In this document: piece after piece, positions 1 through 6,248 of the stretch
Layout of the letters: each line of letters begins with the position of its first letter
Position numbering within the stretch: the stretch's first letter is position 1
Assembly (NCBI GenBank): GCA_948465625.1
Contig: CAOJXM010000067.1
Location: 1-6,248, forward strand
Reading direction: 5' to 3'
DNA length: 6,248 nt
Source of the DNA: an uncultured Clostridium sp.
GTDB lineage: Bacteria; Bacillota; Clostridia; TANB77; CAG-508
Notes under the pieces: model-generated
Database searches by the model: none
What the model saw: only the letters and a program-made list of their open reading frames with translations
Told to the model about the DNA's origin: nothing
Program-made: the position numbers and the translations under genes

Positions 1-579
1 CGTAATTATGCTATTTTAGGAGAGCATACAAAAATTTTTATTTTTGATAATAGAATGGAAATTGTAAGTCCTGGTAAACTACCAAGTATAATTACAATTG
101 ATAATATCAAAAATGAGAGATATGCTAGAAATCCTCAAATATCAAGAGTATTAACAGAATTAGGATTAGTAAAAGAATTAAATGAAGGTGTGGCAAGAAT
201 TTATAAAGAGATGTCCGAGTTCTTTTTAGATGAGCCAGAGTATACAGAGCCGAATGGGATGTTAGTAAAATTAGTTTTAAAAAATAATATTGTTATGAGA
301 AATAAAAGAAGAAACGAAAAATTATTGAAAGAAGATAATATAAGAAATAATTGGGAAGAACTAAATGTATTAGAGCAAAAGGTTTTGCAGTATATATATG
401 ATAAAGGAGAAGTTAGTAATAAAGAAATTTGTGAATATATAGATAGAACAAGAAGAACAACAATAAGAATATTGAATAAGTTGGAAGAAAAAGAACTTAT
501 AGAATGGATAGGCACATCAGTGTCTGATCCTAAAAAAGTTTACATAGTGAAACAAAAGAAGAAAAAAATGTCACAGTAG
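1..579 (+). CDS. ATP-binding winged-helix regulator-like protein, C-terminal part (5' truncated)
   Basis: The reading frame is open from the first base, so the gene begins upstream; about 192 residues are visible. The first ~70 residues fit the HATPase_c_4 (RecG C-terminal-like) domain: a strand ending in IFDNRMEIVSPGKLP, then a RNPQISRVLTELGLV stretch and the EGVARIYKEM helix, matching the family pattern 'F-D-x-R-x-E-I-x-S-P-G-x-L-P ... R-N-P ... G-x-x-R-I'. The last ~70 residues, from about NWEELNVLEQKVLQYI to KKVYIVKQ, look like a winged helix with recognition helix RRTTIRILNKLEEKELI. Proteins of this architecture normally carry an AlbA_2 (Schlafen-like) domain at the N-terminus, which would lie outside the window. 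They are usually annotated as putative transcriptional regulators or ATP-dependent helicase-like proteins, and their biochemical role is poorly defined. The tail is Lys-rich and ends in MSQ within a tandem DNA repeat. The internal ATG at 55 is not the true start because homology continues upstream of it. Family call is confident; function is not. Confidence 0.82.
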   Translation, partial: RNYAILGEHTKIFIFDNRMEIVSPGKLPSIITIDNIKNERYARNPQISRVLTELGLVKELNEGVARIYKEMSEFFLDEPEYTEPNGMLVKLVLKNNIVMRNKRRNEKLLKEDNIRNNWEELNVLEQKVLQYIYDKGEVSNKEICEYIDRTRRTTIRILNKLEEKELIEWIGTSVSDPKKVYIVKQKKKKMSQ

Positions 580-612
580 TGTCACAGTTTATGTCACAGT
601 AATGTCATTTTA
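568..612. repeat. Short tandem repeat, unit about 11 bp (RTGTCACAGTW)
   Basis: TGTCACAGT occurs three times, at 569-577, 580-588 and 592-600, followed by a decayed fourth copy (TGTCATTT from 603). The start-to-start spacings are 11, 12 and 11 bases, about one helical turn. The first copy encodes the last residues and part of the stop codon of the upstream gene, and the rest lies in the intergenic gap, ending about 21 bases before the predicted -35 of mutL. It could be a slippage-generated repeat or a phased set of protein-binding sites. The sequence alone does not decide. Confidence 0.7.
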
Positions 613-633
613 GATTAAAATTTAAGAAAAAGG

Positions 634-663
634 TATACAAAACAGATACAGAAATGATATAAT
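634..663 (+). promoter_or_regulatory. Predicted sigma-A promoter for the mutL operon
   Basis: The -10 is a perfect TATAAT at 658-663, preceded by TG at 655-656, giving the extended form TGATATAAT. A -35-like TATACA (4 of 6 matches to TTGACA) sits at 634-639 with an 18-base spacer. Transcription would begin around 670, leaving a leader of roughly 30 bases before the mutL ATG. No terminator hairpin was seen after the upstream gene, so some read-through from it is also possible. Confidence 0.65.
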
Positions 664-702
664 CCAAGGTAGGAAAAACAAAAGGAAAAGAGGGAAAATA
701 AC

Positions 703-3129
703 ATGGGGAACATTGTTCTATTAGATGATTTAACAATCAATAAAATAGCAGCAGGAGAAGTAGTGGAAAGACCAGCATCGGTTATTAAAGAAATGGTAGA
801 AAATTCAATTGATGCAGGTGCTACCAATATCAATATAGAGATAAAAAACGGTGGAATTTCTTACATTCGTATTACGGATAATGGAAAAGGAATCAGTGCA
901 GATGACATGGAACTTGCCTTTGAAAGACATGCAACTAGCAAAATTAGAAGTGCAAGTGATTTAAGTCTTGTCACTTCAATGGGGTTTAGAGGTGAGGCAT
1001 TGGCAAGTATTGCGGCCATTGCCAATGTAGAAATGATATCCAAAACAGCAGAAGCACAAACAGGAAATCGAATTGTAGTAGAAGCAGGAAAAATCTTAGA
1101 AATGGAAGAAACCGGATGCTCTAAAGGAACGACTATTACGGTTAGTAACCTATTTTTTAATACACCAGTTAGATATAAATTTTTAAAGAAAGACTATACC
1201 GAATCTGGGTATATCGAAGATGCAGTTACAAGACTTGCATTGGTAAATCCCAATATTGCGTTTAAATTAGTCAATACCGGAAAAACCGTCATTCAAACAT
1301 CAGGTAATGGTAAAATGAAAGATGTCATTTATGCCATTTATGGAAAAGACGTAGCAGAAGGTATTATTGATGTAGATTATGAATATGAGGATATTCATGT
1401 TTCTGGGGTAGTAGGAAAGCCAGAGATAGCACGTTCTAATAGAAGCAATCAACAATTCTTTGTCAATAAAAGATATGTAAAAGATAAAACATTAGCAGGA
1501 GCAGCAGAAAATAGTTTTAAAGGATTATTGCCAATTGGAAAATATGGCTTTTTAGTTTTAAATATACAAATGGATCCAAGTAAAGTGGATGTAAATGTAC
1601 ACCCAGCCAAATTAGAAGTTCGCTTTCAAGAAGAAAATAAAATCTTTAAAGCGACCTATCATGCAATTAAAGACACACTATTAAAAGCAGAATTAATTGA
1701 AAAGGTAGAAAAACCACAAGAAAAAGAATTAAGTGAGTTTATGCCAAAAATAGAGCAACCAAGAGAAGAAGTCGTTTCTAATTCGATTACCAATTTATTT
1801 AAAAGAATTGTAAAAGAGGAAGAACAAAATCCAACACCTTTAGAACTACCAAAAGAAACGATTCCGACTCCATTAAAAACAAACTATAATACCGTATCCA
1901 TAGATTCCATTGAGCAAAATACAGACCCTGTTAGAATCGAAGCCTTTGATAAACTAATGGAATTACAAAAAAAGCTACAAGAAGAAGTGGGAAAAAATCC
2001 TAATATCAATACCAATATTGACCAATTAATATCAGATACCCAAAAACTAGGAGAAAACATTGATTATACTAACAAAGAGAAAAAAGAACCTGAACAAGAA
2101 GAAACCATAGAAGTAGTACAAGAACAACAAACACAAGAACTTAATGAGGTTGTGGAAGAAGAGATGCCAATACCAACACTAGAACAAGAAGAAACCGTAG
2201 AAGAAGTGGTAGAAAACAAAGAGGAAATACAAGAAGCAATACAACCAGAAGAAATTGCGACACAAGAGGAGAAGCAAGAAGAAGAACTAACACAAGAAGA
2301 GGAAGTACAAGAAGATATTTCACAAGATGAACAAGCAAAAATTATGGAAGAAATTAAAAATCAATTAAATGAACTAGAAAACAATGGAGAAACTTCACCA
2401 GAATTTGTAGCAATGTATAAAAAGACTTTTGGAAGATTGCCAGCAACAGTAGTAGCCAAACAAAAAGAAGAAAGTGAAAAAATAAATGCATATGACATTA
2501 TAAAAGATAATAACCTATCAGTATTTGAAATGGAAGAAGAATACAACAAACCAACTTACAAATTTATTGGAATTGCCTTTAAAACATATATCATTTTAGA
2601 AATCAACAATGAAATGTATATTTTAGACCAACATGCAGCACATGAAAGAATTATGTATGAAAAGGTAAAAGCCAATTACTATCAAGAAGGAGAAAAGGAA
2701 TCACAATTGCTATTATTACCAGATATTATTACCCTTTCTCATAAAGAAATGGATATTGCAAGAGATAATATGGAAATGTTTGAAAATGCAGGATTTATGG
2801 TAGAAGAATTTGGAGACAATACCATTAAATTAAATGGCGTTCCTAATATTTGCTTAAATCTAGACACCAAAGAACTATTTTTAGAAACACTAGATGAAAT
2901 TAATACAGTAGCAAGAACAGCAAAACAAGAAATAGAGGAAAAATTTATTGCAACCGTAGCATGCAAAGCAGCAGTAAAAGCAAATATGGCATTAACAGAA
3001 GAAGAAGTGGATAGTCTAATGAATGAACTTTTATGCTTACCAAATCCATTTACTTGCCCACATGGAAGACCAACGGCAATTAAAATGAGTAAAACTGATA
3101 TTGAAAAGAAATTTGCAAGAAGAAAGTAA
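703..3129 (+). CDS. mutL: DNA mismatch repair protein MutL (endonuclease type)
   Basis: MutL is the mismatch repair ATPase that couples MutS recognition to strand incision. The N-terminal GHKL ATPase (about 1-335) has the catalytic Glu30 and Asn34 in KEMVEN, D59NGKG63, ATSKI at 77-81, GFRGEA at 94-99, and the ATP-contacting lysine in NVHPAK (Lys303). The C-terminal domain (about 616-808) has the metal-binding endonuclease motif DQHAAHE...E (642-653), ACKAAVKA (753-760) and CPHGRP (785-790), as in MutLs of bacteria lacking MutH. QLLLLP at 668-673 fits the sliding-clamp motif Q-x-x-[L/I]-x-P. At 808 residues it is longer than the usual 600-670; the excess is a linker of some 260 residues, very rich in Glu and Gln around 460-546. 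The ATG has AGAGGG at 689-694 with 8 bases spacing, and the N-terminus aligns with E. coli MutL. It is the first gene of a probable operon. The identification is secure. Confidence 0.98.
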   Translation: MGNIVLLDDLTINKIAAGEVVERPASVIKEMVENSIDAGATNINIEIKNGGISYIRITDNGKGISADDMELAFERHATSKIRSASDLSLVTSMGFRGEALASIAAIANVEMISKTAEAQTGNRIVVEAGKILEMEETGCSKGTTITVSNLFFNTPVRYKFLKKDYTESGYIEDAVTRLALVNPNIAFKLVNTGKTVIQTSGNGKMKDVIYAIYGKDVAEGIIDVDYEYEDIHVSGVVGKPEIARSNRSNQQFFVNKRYVKDKTLAGAAENSFKGLLPIGKYGFLVLNIQMDPSKVDVNVHPAKLEVRFQEENKIFKATYHAIKDTLLKAELIEKVEKPQEKELSEFMPKIEQPREEVVSNSITNLFKRIVKEEEQNPTPLELPKETIPTPLKTNYNTVSIDSIEQNTDPVRIEAFDKLMELQKKLQEEVGKNPNINTNIDQLISDTQKLGENIDYTNKEKKEPEQEETIEVVQEQQTQELNEVVEEEMPIPTLEQEETVEEVVENKEEIQEAIQPEEIATQEEKQEEELTQEEEVQEDISQDEQAKIMEEIKNQLNELENNGETSPEFVAMYKKTFGRLPATVVAKQKEESEKINAYDIIKDNNLSVFEMEEEYNKPTYKFIGIAFKTYIILEINNEMYILDQHAAHERIMYEKVKANYYQEGEKESQLLLLPDIITLSHKEMDIARDNMEMFENAGFMVEEFGDNTIKLNGVPNICLNLDTKELFLETLDEINTVARTAKQEIEEKFIATVACKAAVKANMALTEEEVDSLMNELLCLPNPFTCPHGRPTAIKMSKTDIEKKFARRK
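2080..2345 (+). other. Glu/Gln-rich low-complexity linker segment of MutL
   Basis: Codons ~460-547 of mutL consist largely of GAA, GAG and CAA, giving a strongly acidic, probably disordered tract with scattered Val and Ile. The 15-base string GAACAAGAAGAAACC occurs at 2092-2106 and again at 2182-2196, both encoding EQEET and both followed by a Val/Glu run. This hints at a 90-base (30-codon) duplication that has since diverged. The tract joins the ATPase and endonuclease domains and carries no motif I recognise. It also causes a long leucine-rich shadow reading frame on the opposite strand. Confidence 0.75.
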
Positions 3130-3152
3130 TAAAAAAGAAAAGAGGAATCAAA

Positions 3153-3578
3153 ATGCCATTCATGGTAGTCATAAGTATCATATTATATGCAATTGGAACA
3201 GTAATTGTTTATCATAATATACCAGCATTTGAGAAAGCACAAAAAATTAGATTTATTATCATTGGTATGGTAATTACCTTTATCTTGACCTGTATTTTAT
3301 GCAACATAGCAGCAGGAAAAATAGAAGGCTATCAAAAAGAATTAGTCAGCACCACCAAAAACGTAGGGATTTTGCTATTTTCTCCCATTAACTTAATTAT
3401 CCTAATTCCGTATTTAGGAAATATTTTAAGTAAAAATAGAGATGATTTGCTTGATGATAGTCAACTAAAGACAAGATTTATCCTATTAGCCGTTATTACC
3501 ATACTTGTTATCATAATGGAATTAGGATATATTAAAAATTTTTATCTGGGTTCTTTACTTAGCATTGTAAAGAAATAG
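3153..3578 (+). CDS. Unrecognised four-helix membrane protein
   Basis: This 141-residue protein is not recognised as a named family. Four hydrophobic segments long enough to cross the membrane are visible: about 4-20, 33-54, 70-92 and 108-127. Between helices 1 and 2 is a short charged turn (FEKAQKIR, 26-33), between 2 and 3 a polar stretch (KIEGYQKE, 56-63), and between 3 and 4 an acidic/basic loop (KNRDDLLDDSQLKTR, 94-108). The C-terminus ends in two lysines. No cleavable signal peptide, catalytic motif or metal-binding cluster was seen. An AGAGGA ribosome binding site at 3141-3146 lies 6 bases before the ATG. The gene starts 23 bases after mutL and ends 15 bases before recD2, so it is very probably co-transcribed with both. 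That position alone is not evidence of a role in DNA repair. The gene is real by codon content, spacing and ribosome binding site; the function is unknown. Confidence 0.85.
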   Translation: MPFMVVISIILYAIGTVIVYHNIPAFEKAQKIRFIIIGMVITFILTCILCNIAAGKIEGYQKELVSTTKNVGILLFSPINLIILIPYLGNILSKNRDDLLDDSQLKTRFILLAVITILVIIMELGYIKNFYLGSLLSIVKK

Positions 3579-3593
3579 AAAAGAGGTCAACCA

Positions 3594-5814
3594 TTGCAAC
3601 TAGCAGGAGAAGTAACAGAAATTATCTATCAAAATGAAATTAATAGTTATACCATAGCGGTATTTGAAACAGAGGAGGAAGAAACAACCATAGTAGGGTA
3701 TCTACCATTTATTGTAGTGGGAGATACCTTAAATGTAGTTGGCAAATTTGTAACCCATCAAGAATATGGAAGGCAATTTAAGGTCGATACCTTTGAAAAA
3801 GTAATGCCTAAAAATTTAGCATCATTAGAACGATATTTAGCCAATGGAACCATTAAGGGAATTGGTGCTTCTACAGCAAAAAAGATTATTGATACCTTTG
3901 GAGAAGAAACCATTTACATCTTTAAGTACGAACCAGAGAAGTTGGCACAAATTAAAGGAATTAGCAAAACAAAAGCAATCGAAATGGCACAAGCTTTTAA
4001 TGAAAATTGGGAATTGTGGCAGATTGTAGGATTTTTAGAGAAATTTGGAATTGGGGCAAACAATGCCAAAAAAGTATATAAATTATTAGGCTTAAATGCC
4101 ATAGCAGAAATAGAGGAAAATCCCTATTTGTTAATTGACCTAGCAAGAGGAGTGGATTTTAAACAAATTGATAAAATGGCAATGGAGTTAGGAATCTCAC
4201 AAGATAACACAAAAAGAATAAAAAGTGGAATTAAGTATAGTTTAATACAAGTTAGTTTAAATGGACATACTTGTGCGATAAAAGAAAACTTAATTCAATT
4301 TGTGCAAGATTTGCTAAAAGTAGAAAGAGAAGTAATAGAAGATAATATCATCAATTTAAAAGTAACAGGAGAGATTATCGTAGAAGAACAAGAAGAGGAA
4401 GAATGGGTGTATTTGCCACCTTTTTATCGAGCAGAATATAATATAGCAGAAAAACTAATTGGATTAATGAAATGTGAAAATAGTAAAAAGATAAAAAAAT
4501 TTAATGCAGAATTGAAAAAAATAGAAAAAGATACAGATTTGGAATTATCTGATAAGCAAAAAGAAGCCATACAATTAGTAAACGATAACAATGTATGCAT
4601 TATTACAGGAGGACCAGGAACAGGAAAAACCACCATTATTAAAGTGATGATTGATTTATATGAAAAAGAAGGAAAAAAGGTAGTATTATGTGCCCCTACT
4701 GGAAGAGCGGCCAAAAGAATGAGTGAAGCAACCAAAAGGGAAGCTAAGACTTTGCATCGATTATTAGAAATTGGAAAAATAGAGGAAGAAGGAAGCATTC
4801 AGTCCATTGATTATGATGTGGCACCATTAGATGCTGATGTGGTCATTGTAGATGAAGTTTCCATGGTAGATATTTTTCTAATGAACTATTTAGTAAAAGC
4901 CATTTATAAAGGAACCAAAGTAGTATTAGTAGGAGATGCAGACCAATTACCATCAGTAGGCCCAGGAAGCTTGCTAGAAGATATCATTCAATCTAAAAAA
5001 ATTGCAACCATTCATTTAGATAAAATCTTTAGGCAAGCAGCACAAAGTAAAATTGTTGTAAATGCCCATAGAATTAACGAAGGAGAAAGCTTTGTTTCCA
5101 ACCAAGAAGCAAAAGAAAAAGGGATTAAAGATGATTTCTTTTATATTAAAGAAACAGACCAAGACAATATCTTAAAACAGGTAGTATCACTTTGCTGTGG
5201 AAGATTAAAGAAATTTGGGGATTATGACTTTTTTAAAAATATTCAAGTGATTTCGCCAACCAAAAAAGGGCAACTAGGAACCAAAGAATTAAATCGAATT
5301 TTACAACAACAGTTAAATCCACAAGAGAACAATAAACAAGAAAAACAGAGCATGGGAGTTATCTTTAGACAAGGCGATCGAATTATGCAAATTAAAAATA
5401 ACTATGATATTTATTGGGAAAGGCATAATCCGCAATACGAGAGTGGAAGCGGTGTATTTAATGGCGAATATGGAAGTGTAGAAAAAATTGACGAAGAAAA
5501 TAAACAAGTAAAAATTCGATTTGATGATGAAAAAGTAGTATGGTATGCGTATTCTGATTTGGAGCAAATAGAACATTCCTATGCAATTACCATTCATAAA
5601 GCGCAGCGGAAGTGAGTTTGATGTTATTATTTTACCAATTGCAGCATCTTCACCAATGCTCTTAACCAGAAATTTGCTCTATACAGCTATTACCAGAGCA
5701 AAAAAGTTGCTAATTATCATAGGAAGTGAGAGAGTGATCCACTATATGATTAACAATACGAATACCAAGAAAAGAAATACAGGATTAGTGTATAAATTAG
5801 AGAATATGAGATAA
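3594..5814 (+). pseudogene. recD2: RecD2-type 5'-3' DNA helicase, frameshifted near the 3' end
   Basis: RecD2 (RecD-like, YrrC in Bacillus) is a superfamily 1B 5'-3' helicase acting on DNA forks without RecBC. In order: OB-like N-terminal domain (about 1-75), helix-hairpin-helix region (KGIG 88-91, then IKGIS), further HhH/winged region (about 140-240), motor with Walker A GGPGTGKT (339-346), motif II DEVSM (420-424), motif III GDADQLPSVGPG (447-458), FRQ (479-481), ISPTKKGQLGT, an SH3-like insert with FNGEYG, then HKAQ (668-671). Here an extra C around 5607 shifts the frame; translation would add two residues and stop at TGA 5613-5615 (673 residues). The family sequence resumes in the +1 frame as GSEFDVIILP and LYTAITRAKK (5677-5706) to TAA 5812-5814. 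Without the extra base the product would be 739 residues, normal for RecD2. The TTG start is chosen because AGAGGT at 3582-3587 is 6 bases upstream, homology begins immediately, and the next in-frame Met is residue 71. Sequencing error or true mutation cannot be separated here. Confidence 0.93.
5601..5615 (+). other. Frameshift point in recD2 (motif V) and premature stop
   Basis: As written the codons read GCG CAG CGG AAG TGA (Ala-Gln-Arg-Lys-stop). Dropping the C at 5607 gives GCG CAG GGA AGT GAG, i.e. AQGSE, exactly the expected continuation of the SF1 motif HK[SA]QGSEF. CGG is the only in-frame CGG I noticed in this gene, which supports an inserted base rather than a natural codon. There is no homopolymer at the site, so the commonest cause of indel errors does not apply directly. 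No ribosome binding site supports independent translation of the downstream piece: the ATG at 5581 lacks an SD sequence. Confidence 0.88.
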
Positions 5815-5840
5815 AAATTCCTAGATTAGGAATTTTTTTT
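5813..5840 (+). terminator. Intrinsic terminator after recD2
   Basis: A near-perfect hairpin pairs 5813-5823 (AAAAATTCCTA) with 5827-5837 (TAGGAATTTTT) across the 3-base loop GAT. An uninterrupted run of eight T follows the core stem (5833-5840). The left arm overlaps the last bases of the recD2 TAA stop. This should end the mutL operon transcript. The A-tract on the left and T-tract on the right could make it work partly in both directions, but no convergent gene is present. Confidence 0.88.
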
Positions 5841-5844
5841 GTAC

Positions 5845-5861
5845 TTCCTAATATAATTAGG
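5845..5861. promoter_or_regulatory. Palindrome with an embedded -10-like TATAAT upstream of the SPOCS gene
   Basis: CCTAAT (5847-5852) and ATTAGG (5856-5861) form an inverted repeat with a 3-base centre, and a perfect TATAAT lies across it at 5852-5857. No good -35 is found 16-18 bases upstream, where the terminator stem and T-run sit, and there is no TG extension. It is therefore only a candidate promoter, possibly with an overlapping operator. A sporulation sigma factor promoter is plausible from the gene's family, but I could not match a consensus convincingly. Confidence 0.35.
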
Positions 5862-5872
5862 TAAAGAAATTT

Positions 5873-5880
5873 AAGGAGGT
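5873..5880 (+). promoter_or_regulatory. Perfect Shine-Dalgarno that decides the SPOCS gene start
   Basis: AAGGAGGT is fully complementary to the 16S rRNA 3' end and lies 8 bases before the ATG at 5889. An earlier ATG at 5881-5883 abuts the SD and leads to a stop after four codons (MKEC), so 5889 is the start. This is the strongest ribosome binding site in the window; the mutL operon genes use weaker AGAGG types. Confidence 0.85.
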
Positions 5881-5888
5881 ATGAAGGA

Positions 5889-6248
5889 ATGCTAATCGAT
5901 GTGACGAAGGAAAACTTGTGTATTAATAAAATAGTAGGACAAAAAGTGGAAAATTTTGTAGTAGAAGGAGATATGATTGTTCCTGATATTAAGCCAGATA
6001 TTTTAAATACCATTAGTACGGCAGGCAATATTTGTATTTATAAAAAAGAAGTTTTAGAAGGAAAAATTAGAATTGACGGAAATTTGAATACTTATGTTGT
6101 ATATTTAGCAGATAGTGAGCAAGATGCAACAAGAGGATTATCAGTGGGGATTGATTTTACACAAGTAATTGATTTTGAACAGGTTACTAGCAATATGAAT
6201 TTAGAAGATGAAATTACTATTAAATCAATTGAGTGTAAAGTGTTAAAC
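5889..6248 (+). CDS. SPOCS-domain (DUF3794) protein, N-terminal part (3' truncated)
   Basis: The frame stays open from the ATG to the window edge, giving 120 residues of an incomplete protein. The sequence fits the DUF3794/SPOCS family: a short lead-in (DVTKENLCINKIVGQK), then FVVEGDMIVPDIKPDILNTI, a strand pair with VLEGKIRIDGNLNTYVVYL, and a later DFTQVIDFE stretch, matching the usual 'E-G-D-I-I-V-P-D-x-K-P-D-I ... G-x-x-x-x-x-I-L-Y' pattern. Family members include SipL of Clostridioides difficile, which binds SpoIVA during spore coat assembly and has SPOCS repeats followed by LysM. Whether this protein has that LysM tail cannot be seen. A perfect AAGGAGGT at 5873-5880 sits 8 bases before this ATG. 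The ATG at 5881, directly after the SD, is too close and opens a four-codon frame only. The gene is separated from recD2 by a terminator, so it is probably a new transcription unit. Confidence 0.85.
   Translation, partial: MLIDVTKENLCINKIVGQKVENFVVEGDMIVPDIKPDILNTISTAGNICIYKKEVLEGKIRIDGNLNTYVVYLADSEQDATRGLSVGIDFTQVIDFEQVTSNMNLEDEITIKSIECKVLN

Noticed and set aside
568..612. CRISPR-like repeat array
   Set aside because: Units are only 11-12 bases with no spacers, and no cas genes are nearby.
580..702. Terminator for the upstream gene in the gap before mutL
   Set aside because: The TGTCACAGT units are direct repeats, not inverted, and no GC-containing stem with a T-run is present.
2141..2338. 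Leucine/valine-rich open frame on the minus strand that resembles a membrane protein
   Set aside because: It is the exact antisense of the Glu/Gln-rich MutL linker; GAA/GAG/CAA codons read backwards give Leu/Val/Phe runs. It has no homology and lies within a secure gene.
4424..4798. 124-codon open frame on the minus strand
   Set aside because: It lies opposite the Walker A region of recD2, whose coding frame is certain; composition and lack of a ribosome binding site mark it as a shadow.
5581..5814. Independent small gene beginning at the ATG at 5581
   Set aside because: The homology is the RecD2 C-terminus (GSEFDVIILP onward), the first residues before 5608 do not fit it, and no ribosome binding site precedes the ATG. 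It is the downstream part of the frameshifted helicase.
5881..5895. Four-codon leader peptide (MKEC) overlapping the SPOCS gene start
   Set aside because: Its ATG directly abuts the AGGAGGT sequence, leaving no spacing for initiation; a chance ATG is the simpler reading.
5750..6028. 92-codon open frame on the minus strand across the recD2/SPOCS junction
   Set aside because: It runs through the terminator hairpin and the strong Shine-Dalgarno of the + strand gene and is antisense to two genes with clear family matches.

Overview
The window looks like ordinary chromosome from a low-GC, spore-forming Firmicute, most likely a member of Clostridia. The DNA is strongly A+T rich, arginine is written mostly with AGA, the ribosome binding sites are purine-rich AGAGG/AGGAGG types, and the last gene is a SPOCS (DUF3794) protein of the kind found in endospore formers. 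All genes lie on the + strand. No rRNA, tRNA, CRISPR array, insertion sequence or phage gene was seen.

Layout: (1) 1-579 is the 3' part of an ATP-binding/winged-helix protein of the AlbA_2-HATPase_c_4 (RecG-C-like) regulator family. Its stop codon lies inside a short tandem repeat of TGTCACAGT. (2) A 123-base gap carries the rest of that repeat and a good extended -10 promoter. (3) 703-3129 is mutL, with an intact GHKL ATPase, an endonuclease-type C-terminal domain and an unusually long Glu/Gln-rich linker. (4) 3153-3578 is an unrecognised four-helix membrane protein. (5) 3594-5814 is recD2, started by TTG and broken by one extra base in helicase motif V. (6) An intrinsic terminator at 5813-5840 closes the operon. 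(7) From 5889 to the window edge is the start of a SPOCS-domain protein with a perfect Shine-Dalgarno.

The gaps of 23 and 15 bases between mutL, the membrane gene and recD2, each with its own AGAGG-type ribosome binding site, suggest one transcript from the promoter near 634-663 to the terminator. Two of its three products are DNA maintenance enzymes: MutL nicks DNA in mismatch repair, and RecD2 is a 5'-3' helicase linked to fork maintenance and mutation avoidance in Bacillus. mutS and miaA, common mutL neighbours, are not in view.

I found no convincing undescribed system. The points most worth checking are the frameshift that removes the last helicase motifs from RecD2, the uncharacterised membrane protein between two repair genes, the helically phased repeat just upstream of the mutL promoter, the expanded MutL linker, and a pair of related palindromes at the recD2/SPOCS junction.
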